Notes: generated from the sequence alone by a model not told the origin. Numbered from the stretch's first letter, positions 1 through 5,276 are shown. The stretch: DNA of 5,276 bases from Candidatus Cloacimonadota bacterium (GCA_030667725.1 DAOUVH010000103.1:1-5276), one strand, 5' to 3'. Program-made: numbers and translations.

Positions 1-138
1 AAAGCAGCGCGTAGAATATCTCTTGAGCCAACTAATATGCCTGAGTCTGTTGAAGATGATAAAAACAGTTGGCACAAATATAAGAAGGAAAGTAAACAAG
101 ACCACGTTAGTGAAGATAATCCATTTGCAAATTTGTAG
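1..138 (+). CDS. C-terminal 45 residues of an unidentified protein (partial, 5' end outside window)
   Basis: An open frame runs from base 1 to a TAG at 136-138, giving 45 visible residues. They are hydrophilic and strongly charged (ARR, EDDK, KYKKESK, SEDN) and end in DNPFANL. There is no membrane segment, cysteine cluster or recognisable domain, so this looks like a disordered C-terminal tail. I do not recognise the protein. Coding status is supported by the frame being open to the window edge and by a strong intrinsic terminator starting 16 bases after the stop. It is the only + strand gene here and converges with the - strand genes. A spurious open frame remains possible at this length, but the stop-plus-terminator arrangement argues against that. 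Confidence 0.6.
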   Translation, partial: KAARRISLEPTNMPESVEDDKNSWHKYKKESKQDHVSEDNPFANL

Positions 139-154
139 ACGGAATAGATAATAC

Positions 155-189
155 AAAAAAGCCTGCTGAATTTTCAGCAGGCTTTTTTT
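155..189. terminator. Bidirectional intrinsic terminator between convergent genes
   Basis: A perfect 10-base inverted repeat, GCCTGCTGAA (161-170) and TTCAGCAGGC (173-182), is separated by two T residues, so the innermost A-T pairs probably open into the loop. It is flanked by six A (155-160) on the left and seven T (183-189) on the right. The hairpin is therefore followed by a U-tract in both directions. It ends the + strand gene that stops at 138 and any - strand transcript coming through the ORF that stops at 192. Confidence 0.93.
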
Positions 190-191
190 AT

Positions 192-311
192 TTATTCATC
201 TTTTATCTTATCGTTAACAGATTCCACTCCTTTTTTAAAACCAATATAACTTATAAACGAAACTATACCAGCTAAAATAAGATGAAAGAATGCTTTTGTA
301 GATTTTTTCAT
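192..311 (-). CDS. Putative single-pass membrane miniprotein, 39 residues
   Basis: ATG (311-309) to TAA (194-192) encodes 39 residues starting MKKSTKAFFHLILAGIVSF and ending in a charged tail, KKGVESVNDKIKDE. Residues about 7-25 form one hydrophobic helix (FFHLILAGIVSFISYIGF), with positive charges before it (K2, K3, K6) and after it (K26, K27). This looks like a short membrane anchor with a small charged tail. There is no cysteine lipobox. The ORF begins 32 bases after the lipoprotein stop, in another frame, and its stop lies three bases before the terminator stem-loop region, which fits the last gene of a lipoprotein transcript. The weakness is the lack of a clear Shine-Dalgarno sequence (upstream reads TAGAAATATTTTATTC), whereas all other starts here have GGAG or GGAGG. 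No family is recognised; the function is unknown. Confidence 0.45.
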   Translation of the reverse strand: MKKSTKAFFHLILAGIVSFISYIGFKKGVESVNDKIKDE

Positions 312-327
312 GAATAAAATATTTCTA

Positions 328-361
328 GAATTTAAATTGCTTTTTATTCAATTTTAAATTC
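328..361 (-). other. AT-rich inverted repeat across the lipoprotein stop codon
   Basis: GAATTTAAATTG (328-339) and CAATTTTAAATTC (349-361) are inverted copies of each other except for one extra T. A nine-base loop contains the lipoprotein stop codon (344-346). In the - strand RNA this could form a 12-pair, almost purely A-U stem between the lipoprotein and the miniprotein ORF. No U-tract follows, so it is not a standard terminator. It could protect the mRNA 3' end or tune read-through, but in AT-rich DNA it may be chance. Confidence 0.4.
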
Positions 362-1495
362 AAAAACCTGTTGTGAACCTTGATCACCATAATCATCATG
401 GAGCAGAAGATAATACTCGATTCCGGGTGTGACTTCAACTTCAGCAGGTAGTTTCTTCCAACTACTTGCAACATCGAGCTTATCATTTTCATTAAGTGTA
501 TAAAGCCTGATCTCCGGTACTATTCCTGTATAATCCTTTGCCATGAATTTTATTTTGTTTCCGGTTTCAATATTCAATTTAAAGTAATCATTATCGCCTT
601 GAGGGAAAATGGCAAGTTTCAGTGTGTCTCCACGTGATACAGATTTTGCAGTTTTGAAATCGTTGTTTGGTTCATAGATATCTATTTCATCCAGAAATTC
701 CACTAAAAAGTTGAATGGAGTTTCGGAAGATCTATCATTATAGTCATCTACAAGTGGAATGTAATATTCTCCCGGCTCTGTAACTGCACAGGCATCGGGA
801 AGCTTATGCCAGTTTCGTATCTTTTGGATTTTCGGGTCTGCCCATTCGTCATATTTTGCAAAGTAAATATCTGGGACGATCTCTTTAGGAACATCTTTAG
901 ATTTAACAAGAATGTAACCTTGCTTTGTTACATTAACTTTAAACCAGTCCGTGTCTCCAGTTGGAAATATTACTGGCTTAATAGGCGTTCCAAACTCAAT
1001 AGTAGTAGCTACCTCGGGACTGTTATTAGGCTCTCCAGCATCATACTCCGGAATAAAATCTACTTTTATCTGGATCGATTCGTTCGATTCCCTGTCATGG
1101 TAATCATCAATGATTGCAAAATAGTAAGTACCTGCTTCGGGAATAAATATAGCATCAGGCAGCTTACGCCACTTTTTGAGCCATTTTTCTTTTTTACCTT
1201 CCCATTCCTGGAATAATGCGTAACCCACTTCCAGTTTTAAGCCTTCGGGAATCTGGTTTGCTTGAACTTTCAGATACCCCTGCTCGGTAAGATCAACTTT
1301 GAACCAATCAATATCTTTAACAGGGCTGATCTTGATAGAGAATGGTTTTCCAAGTGCGATCTCATTTGCCTGATCGATGGAGTTGTTCGGTTCCTTTTCT
1401 TTGCTTGTACCTCCATCGCCACAACCACTAGTGAAGATAACAATTGTAAGAATAAAAACAAGCAATAATAAATTTGACCTGTTTACTTTTGACAT
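344..1495 (-). CDS. Outer-surface lipoprotein with three PPC-like beta repeats
   Basis: 383 residues. A lipoprotein signal peptide is clear: KxNR, hydrophobic residues 9-21, then FTSGC with the acylated cysteine at C25. Gly at +2 suggests outer-membrane sorting by the E. coli Lol rule. The mature protein is three tandem modules of about 115-120 residues resembling bacterial pre-peptidase C-terminal (PPC) domains. Each opens with EPNN (35, 155, 275), has D-x-D-[WY]-F-K (61, 181, 301), a KLP motif after a Trp (111, 231, 348) and an acidic DDYxD motif (130, 250, 367). The protein ends 17 residues after the last DDYGDQGS, and no peptidase or other catalytic domain is present. This suggests a binding or structural surface protein; the acidic DDYxD loops could bind Ca2+, which is inference. 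The start is fixed by GGAGG at 1501-1505, five bases upstream, and by the signal peptide. It is separated from gcvPB by a terminator, so it is probably transcribed on its own or with the small ORF that follows. The exact function is unknown. Confidence 0.9.
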   Translation of the reverse strand: MSKVNRSNLLLLVFILTIVIFTSGCGDGGTSKEKEPNNSIDQANEIALGKPFSIKISPVKDIDWFKVDLTEQGYLKVQANQIPEGLKLEVGYALFQEWEGKKEKWLKKWRKLPDAIFIPEAGTYYFAIIDDYHDRESNESIQIKVDFIPEYDAGEPNNSPEVATTIEFGTPIKPVIFPTGDTDWFKVNVTKQGYILVKSKDVPKEIVPDIYFAKYDEWADPKIQKIRNWHKLPDACAVTEPGEYYIPLVDDYNDRSSETPFNFLVEFLDEIDIYEPNNDFKTAKSVSRGDTLKLAIFPQGDNDYFKLNIETGNKIKFMAKDYTGIVPEIRLYTLNENDKLDVASSWKKLPAEVEVTPGIEYYLLLHDDYGDQGSQQVFEFKIE

Positions 1496-1500
1496 ACGAT

Positions 1501-1507
1501 CCTCCTT
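1501..1507 (-). promoter_or_regulatory. Ribosome binding site of the lipoprotein gene
   Basis: The - strand reads AAGGAGG followed by ATCGT and then the ATG at 1495-1493. This near-perfect Shine-Dalgarno sequence with a five-base spacer sets the start that carries the signal peptide. Confidence 0.85.
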
Positions 1508-1564
1508 TTTTTATCTATTAAAAAATAAATTAGCAATTACTAAATGGTGGTATTATGGATTAAG

Positions 1565-1570
1565 TGTCAA
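1565..1570 (-). promoter_or_regulatory. Possible -35 box (TTGACA) upstream of the lipoprotein gene
   Basis: The - strand carries a perfect TTGACA 69 bases before the lipoprotein ATG and downstream of the gcvPB terminator, where a promoter is expected. The hexamer at 16-18 base spacing is poor (CCATTT or neighbouring frames). A TAATAC sits only 9 bases downstream (1550-1555), too close for a standard sigma-70 pair. The location fits a promoter, but the assignment is weak. Confidence 0.25.
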
Positions 1571-1597
1571 GTGCATTTTTTTGAAATAGTTACGACA

Positions 1598-1628
1598 AAT
1601 AAAAAAGGGCAGATCAATGATCTACCCC
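1598..1628 (-). terminator. Intrinsic terminator downstream of gcvPB
   Basis: Inverted arms at 1607-1616 and 1618-1627 pair except at one position (C1610 opposite A1624). On the - strand the stem reads GGGTAGATCA then TGATCTGCCC and is followed directly by TTTTTTATTT (1606 downward). It lies about 75 bases after the gcvPB stop and before the lipoprotein promoter region, so it separates the gcvPAB unit from the lipoprotein unit. The same palindrome could also be part of a dispersed repeat that has been co-opted as a terminator. Confidence 0.75.
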
Positions 1629-1657
1629 TACAATATTTTTTGTTAGTTTAGCCTGTC

Positions 1658-1681
1658 CCGCTGTAGTTTGAACGAAGGCGG
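1658..1681. repeat. Imperfect 24-base palindrome, possible remnant of a dispersed intergenic repeat
   Basis: CCGC (1658-1661) pairs with GCGG (1678-1681) and GTT (1666-1668) with AAC (1671-1673) around a TG centre. The four bases between on each side pair only partly. An overlapping hairpin, AACGAA (1671-1676) with TTCGTT (1683-1688), offers an alternative fold. It lies between the gcvPB stop and its terminator, is more GC-rich than the flanking DNA, and codes for nothing. That it is a member of a repeat family is inference, since the window holds only one copy. Confidence 0.4.
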
Positions 1682-1702
1682 ATTCGTTGCTAATCTTCTA
1701 AT

Positions 1703-3154
1703 TTACCACTCAAATTTCACATTAAGCTGACGCACAGCAAGTGTATCATCCACGCGTCTTACCGGTGTGTTTAAAGGAGCATTTTTTAGCAGATCAGGAT
1801 TTTCTTCGCACTCTTTTGCAATTTCTATCATTGCATTTATGAAATCATCCAGAGTTTCTTTGCTTTCGGTTTCAGTCGGTTCGATCATCATCGCTTCAGG
1901 TACGATTAGCGGGAAGTAAATTGTTGGAGCGTGATAGCCTTTATCCAAAATACGCTTAGCAATATCGAGTGTCCTGATGCCGTATTTCTCTTTTTGCCAT
2001 TCTCCGCTCGCTACAAATTCGTGCATACAATATTGATCTTTAAAAGGAATATTATAATATTTCTCCAGCTTTTTCTGAATATAATTTGCGTTAATCACGG
2101 CATTTTCCGAAACTCGCCTCAGACCTTTTGTCCCTAACATTTTAATATAGATATAAGCACGAAGATTCACTGCAAAATTACCAAAGAATGAGTGGACTTT
2201 ACCCAGAGATGTTTCTGCATTTCCGTAATCCAGGAAGTATTTATTATCTTTTTTATCCACCATTGGAGTCGGTAGAAATTTTACCAGATCTTTTCTGACT
2301 CCGATCGGACCGGAACCGGGTCCGCCTCCACCATGTGGAGTAGCAAAAGTTTTATGCAGATTATAATGCATAATATCAAAACCGATCTCCCCGGGCTTTA
2401 CTATTCCTAAAATGGCATTGAAGTTAGCACCATCCATATACATTAATCCATCTACGCTATGTATGATCTCAGCGATTTCTTCAATCTGAGTTTCAAATAA
2501 TCCGAGCGTATTTGGATTTGTGAGCATAAATCCTGCTGTATTATCATCTACGTGAGATTTTAGATCTTGAATATCAACCAGACCCTTATCGTTGGATTTG
2601 ATCTCAACAACATCAAAACCGGCAAGAACTACACTGGCAGGATTTGTTCCATGAGCGGAATCAGGAAGAATGATCTTCTTCTTATTTGTATTCCCTTTTG
2701 AATCATGATAGGCTTTTATTACTTTAAGTCCTGTAAATTCACCATGTGCTCCGGCTACAGGTTGTAAGGTTACACCGGCAAATCCAGAAATCTCAGCCAA
2801 ATCCTTCTTTAATTCATACATTATTTCCAAAGCACCTTGTGTTGTATCATCTTCCTGATAAGGATGAAGATTGTTGAACCCATCATTACGAGCTAGAGTT
2901 TCATTGATCTTGGGATTATATTTCATAGTACAGGAACCCAGCGGGTAAAAGCCTTTTTCTATACAGTGATTCATATGTGCCAGTTCCAGGAAGTGGCGCA
3001 TTACATCCAATTCGCTGACTTCTGGAAGATGTACTTCCTCTTTTCTGCTGAATTCAGAAGGGATACAATTTTCTAATATAATATTTACATCATTTGCTGG
3101 AAGAGTATAACCTTTGCGCCCAGAACTAGTTTTTTCGAATATCGTGCTAGCCAT
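1703..3154 (-). CDS. gcvPB: Glycine dehydrogenase (decarboxylating) subunit 2, the catalytic half of the split P-protein
   Basis: 483 residues, the usual full length for GcvPB. With GcvPA it forms the cytoplasmic PLP enzyme that decarboxylates glycine and loads the aminomethyl group on lipoyl-GcvH. Visible signatures in order are GSCTMKYNPK (73-82), EDDTTQGALE (101-110), DSAHGTNPAS (165-174), YMDGANFNAILG (239-250), and NLHKTF with the Schiff-base lysine K268, followed directly by the glycine-rich PHGGGGPGSGP (273-283). The C-terminal domain, with APTIYFPLIVPEAMMIEPTE (409-428), is intact, so the gene looks functional. The ATG overlaps the gcvPA stop by eight bases and has AAGGAGGT six bases upstream inside the gcvPA coding sequence, indicating translational coupling and balanced subunit output. 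A hairpin terminator follows at about 1600-1627. gcvT and gcvH do not follow it. No broken motif was seen. Confidence 0.98.
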   Translation of the reverse strand: MASTIFEKTSSGRKGYTLPANDVNIILENCIPSEFSRKEEVHLPEVSELDVMRHFLELAHMNHCIEKGFYPLGSCTMKYNPKINETLARNDGFNNLHPYQEDDTTQGALEIMYELKKDLAEISGFAGVTLQPVAGAHGEFTGLKVIKAYHDSKGNTNKKKIILPDSAHGTNPASVVLAGFDVVEIKSNDKGLVDIQDLKSHVDDNTAGFMLTNPNTLGLFETQIEEIAEIIHSVDGLMYMDGANFNAILGIVKPGEIGFDIMHYNLHKTFATPHGGGGPGSGPIGVRKDLVKFLPTPMVDKKDNKYFLDYGNAETSLGKVHSFFGNFAVNLRAYIYIKMLGTKGLRRVSENAVINANYIQKKLEKYYNIPFKDQYCMHEFVASGEWQKEKYGIRTLDIAKRILDKGYHAPTIYFPLIVPEAMMIEPTETESKETLDDFINAMIEIAKECEENPDLLKNAPLNTPVRRVDDTLAVRQLNVKFEW

Positions 3155-4490
3155 TAGTTACCTCCTTCAGAGATTTTATTAACTCATCCAAATCAGATTT
3201 TCTCTTCTTTTCTGTTACTGCGACCAGCAGCATATTTTCATATCCGAATTCTTTCAGATCAATTCCGGGGAAGATGTTTTTAGATTGCAGTTTTGTAATG
3301 ATATCTTTAGCAGGGATAGGAGTAGATATAGTAAATTCCTTGAAAAATGGTGCAGCAAAAGCCATTTCAAAACCATCCAATTCTGTTATTTTTTCTGCCA
3401 GGTAATGAGCTTTTGTAGTGCTGTGTGTAGCCGCATCTTTCAAACCTTCTTTTCCCATTAGTGTCATATATACTGTAGCAGCCAGATTGCAGAGAGCTTG
3501 ATTAGAACAGATATTGGAAGTAGCTTTAGCGCGACGGATATGTTGTTCACGAACTTGCAATGTAAGGGCATAACTGCGTTTACCTTCTACATCCAAAGTG
3601 GCACCGACTATACGACCAGGCATACTTCTTCCTAAACTGAGGTTGGTTGCCAGAAATCCAAAAAGCGGACCTCCAAAATTCTGAGCATTTCCCAAAGCCT
3701 GACCTTCTCCTACAACGATATCTGATTTATATTCTGATGGAGCGTTCATAATAGCCAACGAAATTGGGTCTACTGCAACAATGAAAAGAGCTTTTTTTGC
3801 AGCATGAGTGATCTCTTCGATTGCAAAAGCATTTTCAATGTTTCCAAAAAAGTTTGGAGTTTGCAAAAGAACACAGCCAGTTTCTTCATCTACAGCTTTC
3901 TTTAATCCATCCAGATCGACCAATCCATTTTTTGCAGGAATCACAACCAATTCAATTCCAACACCAACGGTGTATGTTTTTATTACTTCCAGATACATTG
4001 GGTTGATCGTTCCGGCTATAATAGCTTTGAATTTCTTGGTTTTTCTGGCAGCCATTAAAATTGCTTCAGCAGCGGCAGATGCTCCATCGTACATTCCGGC
4101 ATTTGAGATTTCCATTCCAGTCAGATCACAGATCATTGTTTGATATTCATAAATATATTGCAGAGTTCCCTGGCTCACCTCAGCCTGATAGGGTGTATAA
4201 GCACTGTGAAATTCCGGCTTCAGCAGCACGTGATCTACTGCAGCAGGAATAAAATGATCATAGATCCCACCACCCAGGAATGAATTTGCCTGGGAAGAAG
4301 AAATATTCTTAGCTGCCAGTTTAGAGATCTTTCGAGTAATTTCCAGTTCGGAATATGCATCTTCCAAACAGCAATCTTTTCTCAACAGGAATTTATCAGG
4401 GATATTGACAAGCAGATCTTCGAATTTTACTACACCGATTGCTGCCAACATCTCGTTTCTTTCCTTATCTGTATTAGAAATAAAAGGCAT
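3147..4490 (-). CDS. gcvPA: Glycine dehydrogenase (decarboxylating) subunit 1, the non-catalytic half of the split P-protein
   Basis: 447 residues, the standard GcvPA length. It is the partner of GcvPB in the heteromeric P-protein of the glycine cleavage system. Family signatures include the N-terminal FISNTDKERNEML (3-15), SFLGGGIYDHFIPA (70-83), AYTPYQAEVSQGTLQ (97-111), NAGMYDGASAAAEA (130-143), GEGQALGNAQNFGGPLFGF (261-279) and GRIVGATLDVEGKRSYALTL (292-311). It has an aminotransferase-like fold but no LHKTF lysine, as expected for this half; in split P-proteins the PLP lysine is on GcvPB. The start is fixed by AAGGAG at 4498-4503, seven bases upstream, and by the conserved N-terminus. 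The last codons (LKEVTNG) contain the ribosome binding site of gcvPB. The 133-base leader shows no glycine riboswitch, so any glycine response would have to come from a protein regulator; a dyad lies at 4584-4612. Confidence 0.98.
   Translation of the reverse strand: MPFISNTDKERNEMLAAIGVVKFEDLLVNIPDKFLLRKDCCLEDAYSELEITRKISKLAAKNISSSQANSFLGGGIYDHFIPAAVDHVLLKPEFHSAYTPYQAEVSQGTLQYIYEYQTMICDLTGMEISNAGMYDGASAAAEAILMAARKTKKFKAIIAGTINPMYLEVIKTYTVGVGIELVVIPAKNGLVDLDGLKKAVDEETGCVLLQTPNFFGNIENAFAIEEITHAAKKALFIVAVDPISLAIMNAPSEYKSDIVVGEGQALGNAQNFGGPLFGFLATNLSLGRSMPGRIVGATLDVEGKRSYALTLQVREQHIRRAKATSNICSNQALCNLAATVYMTLMGKEGLKDAATHSTTKAHYLAEKITELDGFEMAFAAPFFKEFTISTPIPAKDIITKLQSKNIFPGIDLKEFGYENMLLVAVTEKKRKSDLDELIKSLKEVTNG
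3159..3167 (-). promoter_or_regulatory. gcvPB ribosome binding site inside gcvPA
   Basis: The - strand reads AAGGAGGT followed by AACTA and the gcvPB ATG at 3154-3152. The codons AAG GAG GTA here encode K-E-V near the GcvPA C-terminus. Together with the eight-base overlap of start and stop (3147-3154), this supports coupled translation of the two subunits. Confidence 0.85.
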
Positions 4491-4497
4491 ATTTTAA

Positions 4498-4503
4498 CTC
4501 CTT
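4498..4503 (-). promoter_or_regulatory. Ribosome binding site of gcvPA
   Basis: The - strand reads AAGGAG, then a seven-base spacer, TTAAAAT, and the gcvPA ATG at 4490-4488. It confirms the start used for gcvPA. Confidence 0.8.
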
Positions 4504-4528
4504 AAATTTATATTTTTCATACAAGTTT

Positions 4529-4557
4529 TTAATACTCAGCTTTCTGTCAAATGAAAA
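4529..4557 (-). promoter_or_regulatory. Weak promoter candidate for gcvPAB
   Basis: On the - strand TTTTCA (4557-4552) and TATTAA (4534-4529) are 17 bases apart, each matching four of six sigma-70 consensus positions. A perfect TTGACA overlaps this spacing (4550-4545) but has no good -10 partner at 16-18 bases. The location, about 40 bases before the gcvPA ribosome binding site window, is reasonable. In AT-rich DNA such matches arise by chance, so confidence is low. Confidence 0.25.
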
Positions 4558-4583
4558 GGTATTTTTGCTATTAAACACATTGC

Positions 4584-4612
4584 CTGTCACCATTCAATGA
4601 ATTTGATAACAG
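4584..4612. promoter_or_regulatory. 29-base dyad in the gcvPA leader: possible operator or mRNA 3' hairpin
   Basis: CTGTCACCA (4584-4592) and TGATAACAG (4604-4612) form inverted nine-base arms (two G-T pairs if read as - strand RNA) with an 11-base centre that overlaps the perfect small palindrome ATTCAATGAAT (4592-4602). The arm centres lie about 20 bp apart, close to two helical turns, and the element sits upstream of the gcvPA promoter candidates. It could be a regulator site for gcvPAB, or a hairpin ending the permease transcript. No U-tract follows on the - strand, which argues against an ordinary intrinsic terminator. Confidence 0.35.
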
Positions 4613-4623
4613 AAAAAATTTAA

Positions 4624-5276
4624 TTACTTTATCCCGGAAATAATTGCAATGATTCCCATAATTATTAAAAGGATCAGTGTCAATTTCTTAAAATGATCAT
4701 CCTTGATCTTATGAGATAGAAGATTTCCCAGGAAAACACCGATCAGGAGAGCGGGAAGAAAGGTTAATGAATAGTTCCAGACCTCTTTTGTGAGAAGCCC
4801 ATTCCAATAATAAACCGGAACGGTGAACAAATTCAAAATAAAGAAGTACGCTGCCAGATTACCACGAAATGTATGTTTATCTACATTCTGGTTCGATAGA
4901 AAAAGAATGATAGGAGGTCCGCTTATAGAAATGCTGCCACCCAATAAACCACTAAGAAATCCAACAGGCAGCATAGCTATCTTTTCATTTGCAAACTGTT
5001 TGCGAAACCCAATTAGTAGTAATATTCCAAAGATCAAGATTATTGAACCAATGAATATTTTAAGCAGATCTTCGTTCATTATTACAAGCAGATGTGTACC
5101 TAATGGCATTGAAATAATTCCCGCTGCCAGCAGAATCCAGATCTGCTTTAAGTTAACTGCTTTTCTGGCAGAAAATAGAACAACAATATTAATGATCATA
5201 GAATAGACGAGAAGAATTGGAATTGCTATTTTGGGTGACATGAATAATGTGATCAGCGGAACTGCAAGAATGGAAA
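4624..5276 (-). CDS. TSUP (TauE/SafE-type) membrane permease, partial, N-terminus outside window
   Basis: The frame is open from the TAA at 4626-4624 to the window edge, giving 216 complete codons. The protein is almost entirely hydrophobic, with about seven membrane segments visible. Counting from the Met at 5241, these are roughly residues 5-23, 33-55, 60-79, 88-115, 128-147, 156-175 and 185-203. The repeated glycine-rich family motif is seen in GFLSGLLGGSISISGPPIIL (94-113), and SMPLGTHLL (44-52) matches the family's first half. The Met at 5241 is not the real start: the 11 codons before it read SILAVPLITLF, which fits the first TSUP helix (Gly-rich then VPLL), so only about 25-40 residues are missing. 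The family is linked to export or uptake of small anions such as sulfite, sulfonates, sulfoacetate and other organic acids; the substrate here cannot be read from sequence. It is transcribed in the same direction as gcvPA but 133 bases upstream, so co-transcription is uncertain. Confidence 0.88.
   Translation of the reverse strand, partial: SILAVPLITLFMSPKIAIPILLVYSMIINIVVLFSARKAVNLKQIWILLAAGIISMPLGTHLLVIMNEDLLKIFIGSIILIFGILLLIGFRKQFANEKIAMLPVGFLSGLLGGSISISGPPIILFLSNQNVDKHTFRGNLAAYFFILNLFTVPVYYWNGLLTKEVWNYSLTFLPALLIGVFLGNLLSHKIKDDHFKKLTLILLIIMGIIAIISGIK

Noticed and set aside
806..1216. 136-codon + strand ORF inside the lipoprotein gene
   Set aside because: It is antisense to a well-supported coding sequence. 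Its Phe/Ile/Tyr-rich composition simply mirrors the lipoprotein's Lys/Asn/Glu codons.
1377..1589. 70-codon + strand ORF overlapping the lipoprotein start and its upstream region
   Set aside because: It lies antisense to the signal peptide region, has no ribosome binding site or domain-like pattern, and contains low-complexity FFYLLKNK-type residues from the AT-rich leader. It is a shadow ORF.
3808..4143. 111-codon + strand ORF inside gcvPA
   Set aside because: It is antisense to conserved GcvPA motifs, with no start signal or recognisable domain.
4507..4512. TATAAA as -10 box for gcvPA
   Set aside because: Transcription would begin inside the ribosome binding site at 4498-4503, and there is no suitable -35 at 17 bases.
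4584..4612. Intrinsic terminator of the permease gene
   Set aside because: The hairpin has only nine pairs with two G-U, a large loop, and no U-tract after it on the - strand; the T-run lies before the stem instead. It is kept only as a dyad of unknown role.
4491..4623. Glycine riboswitch in the gcvPA leader
   Set aside because: gcv operons often carry one, but the 133-base leader lacks the conserved GGAGAG-type aptamer core and is too AT-rich and short for the usual tandem aptamers. Only a dyad and a ribosome binding site are visible.
4823..5206. 127-codon + strand ORF inside the permease gene
   Set aside because: It is antisense to the membrane segments of the TSUP protein and shows no family pattern. 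It is a shadow ORF.
1..5276. CRISPR array, insertion sequence, tRNA or rRNA
   Set aside because: No regularly spaced direct repeats, no transposase-like ORF, no cloverleaf or rRNA-like stretch was seen on either strand.

Overview
The window is AT-rich bacterial chromosome. It has one gene fragment on the + strand at the left edge, followed by a run of genes on the - strand. Several traits suggest a Gram-negative, probably anaerobic bacterium: a lipobox lipoprotein built from PPC-like beta modules, a glycine decarboxylase P-protein split into two subunits, strong GGAGG ribosome binding sites, and U-tract terminators. The mix resembles uncultured amino-acid fermenters such as Cloacimonadota. 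That placement is a low-confidence inference, because the window holds no rRNA or other phylogenetic marker.

Layout from left to right. 1-138 is the 3' end of an unrecognised + strand gene. It converges with the - strand genes on a strong two-way terminator (155-189). 192-311 (-) is an unlisted 39-codon ORF for a single-pass membrane miniprotein. 344-1495 (-) encodes a secreted lipoprotein with three PPC-like repeats, the first two anchors of which recur at exactly 120-residue steps. 1496-1702 is an intergenic stretch holding the lipoprotein's ribosome binding site, a - strand terminator and an imperfect palindrome that looks like a decayed dispersed repeat. 1703-3154 and 3147-4490 (-) are gcvPB and gcvPA, translationally coupled by an 8-base overlap. 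4491-4623 is the gcvP leader, with a 29-base dyad and weak promoter candidates. 4624-5276 (-) is the C-terminal part of a TSUP/TauE-family membrane permease whose true start lies outside the window.

How the genes work together. gcvPA and gcvPB encode the two halves of the PLP-dependent glycine decarboxylase (P-protein) of the glycine cleavage system. That system passes the aminomethyl group to GcvH, then GcvT makes methylene-tetrahydrofolate and lipoamide dehydrogenase reoxidises the carrier. gcvT, gcvH and lpd are not in the window, so the system must be dispersed. The lipoprotein and miniprotein appear to form a separate downstream unit. The permease lies upstream in the same direction, but a 133-base gap separates it from gcvPA and no functional link is evident.

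I found no CRISPR array, transposase, tRNA, rRNA or recognisable riboswitch. Most of the window is ordinary metabolic sequence. The points most worth a second look are the miniprotein, the repeat architecture of the lipoprotein and the palindromic intergenic elements.
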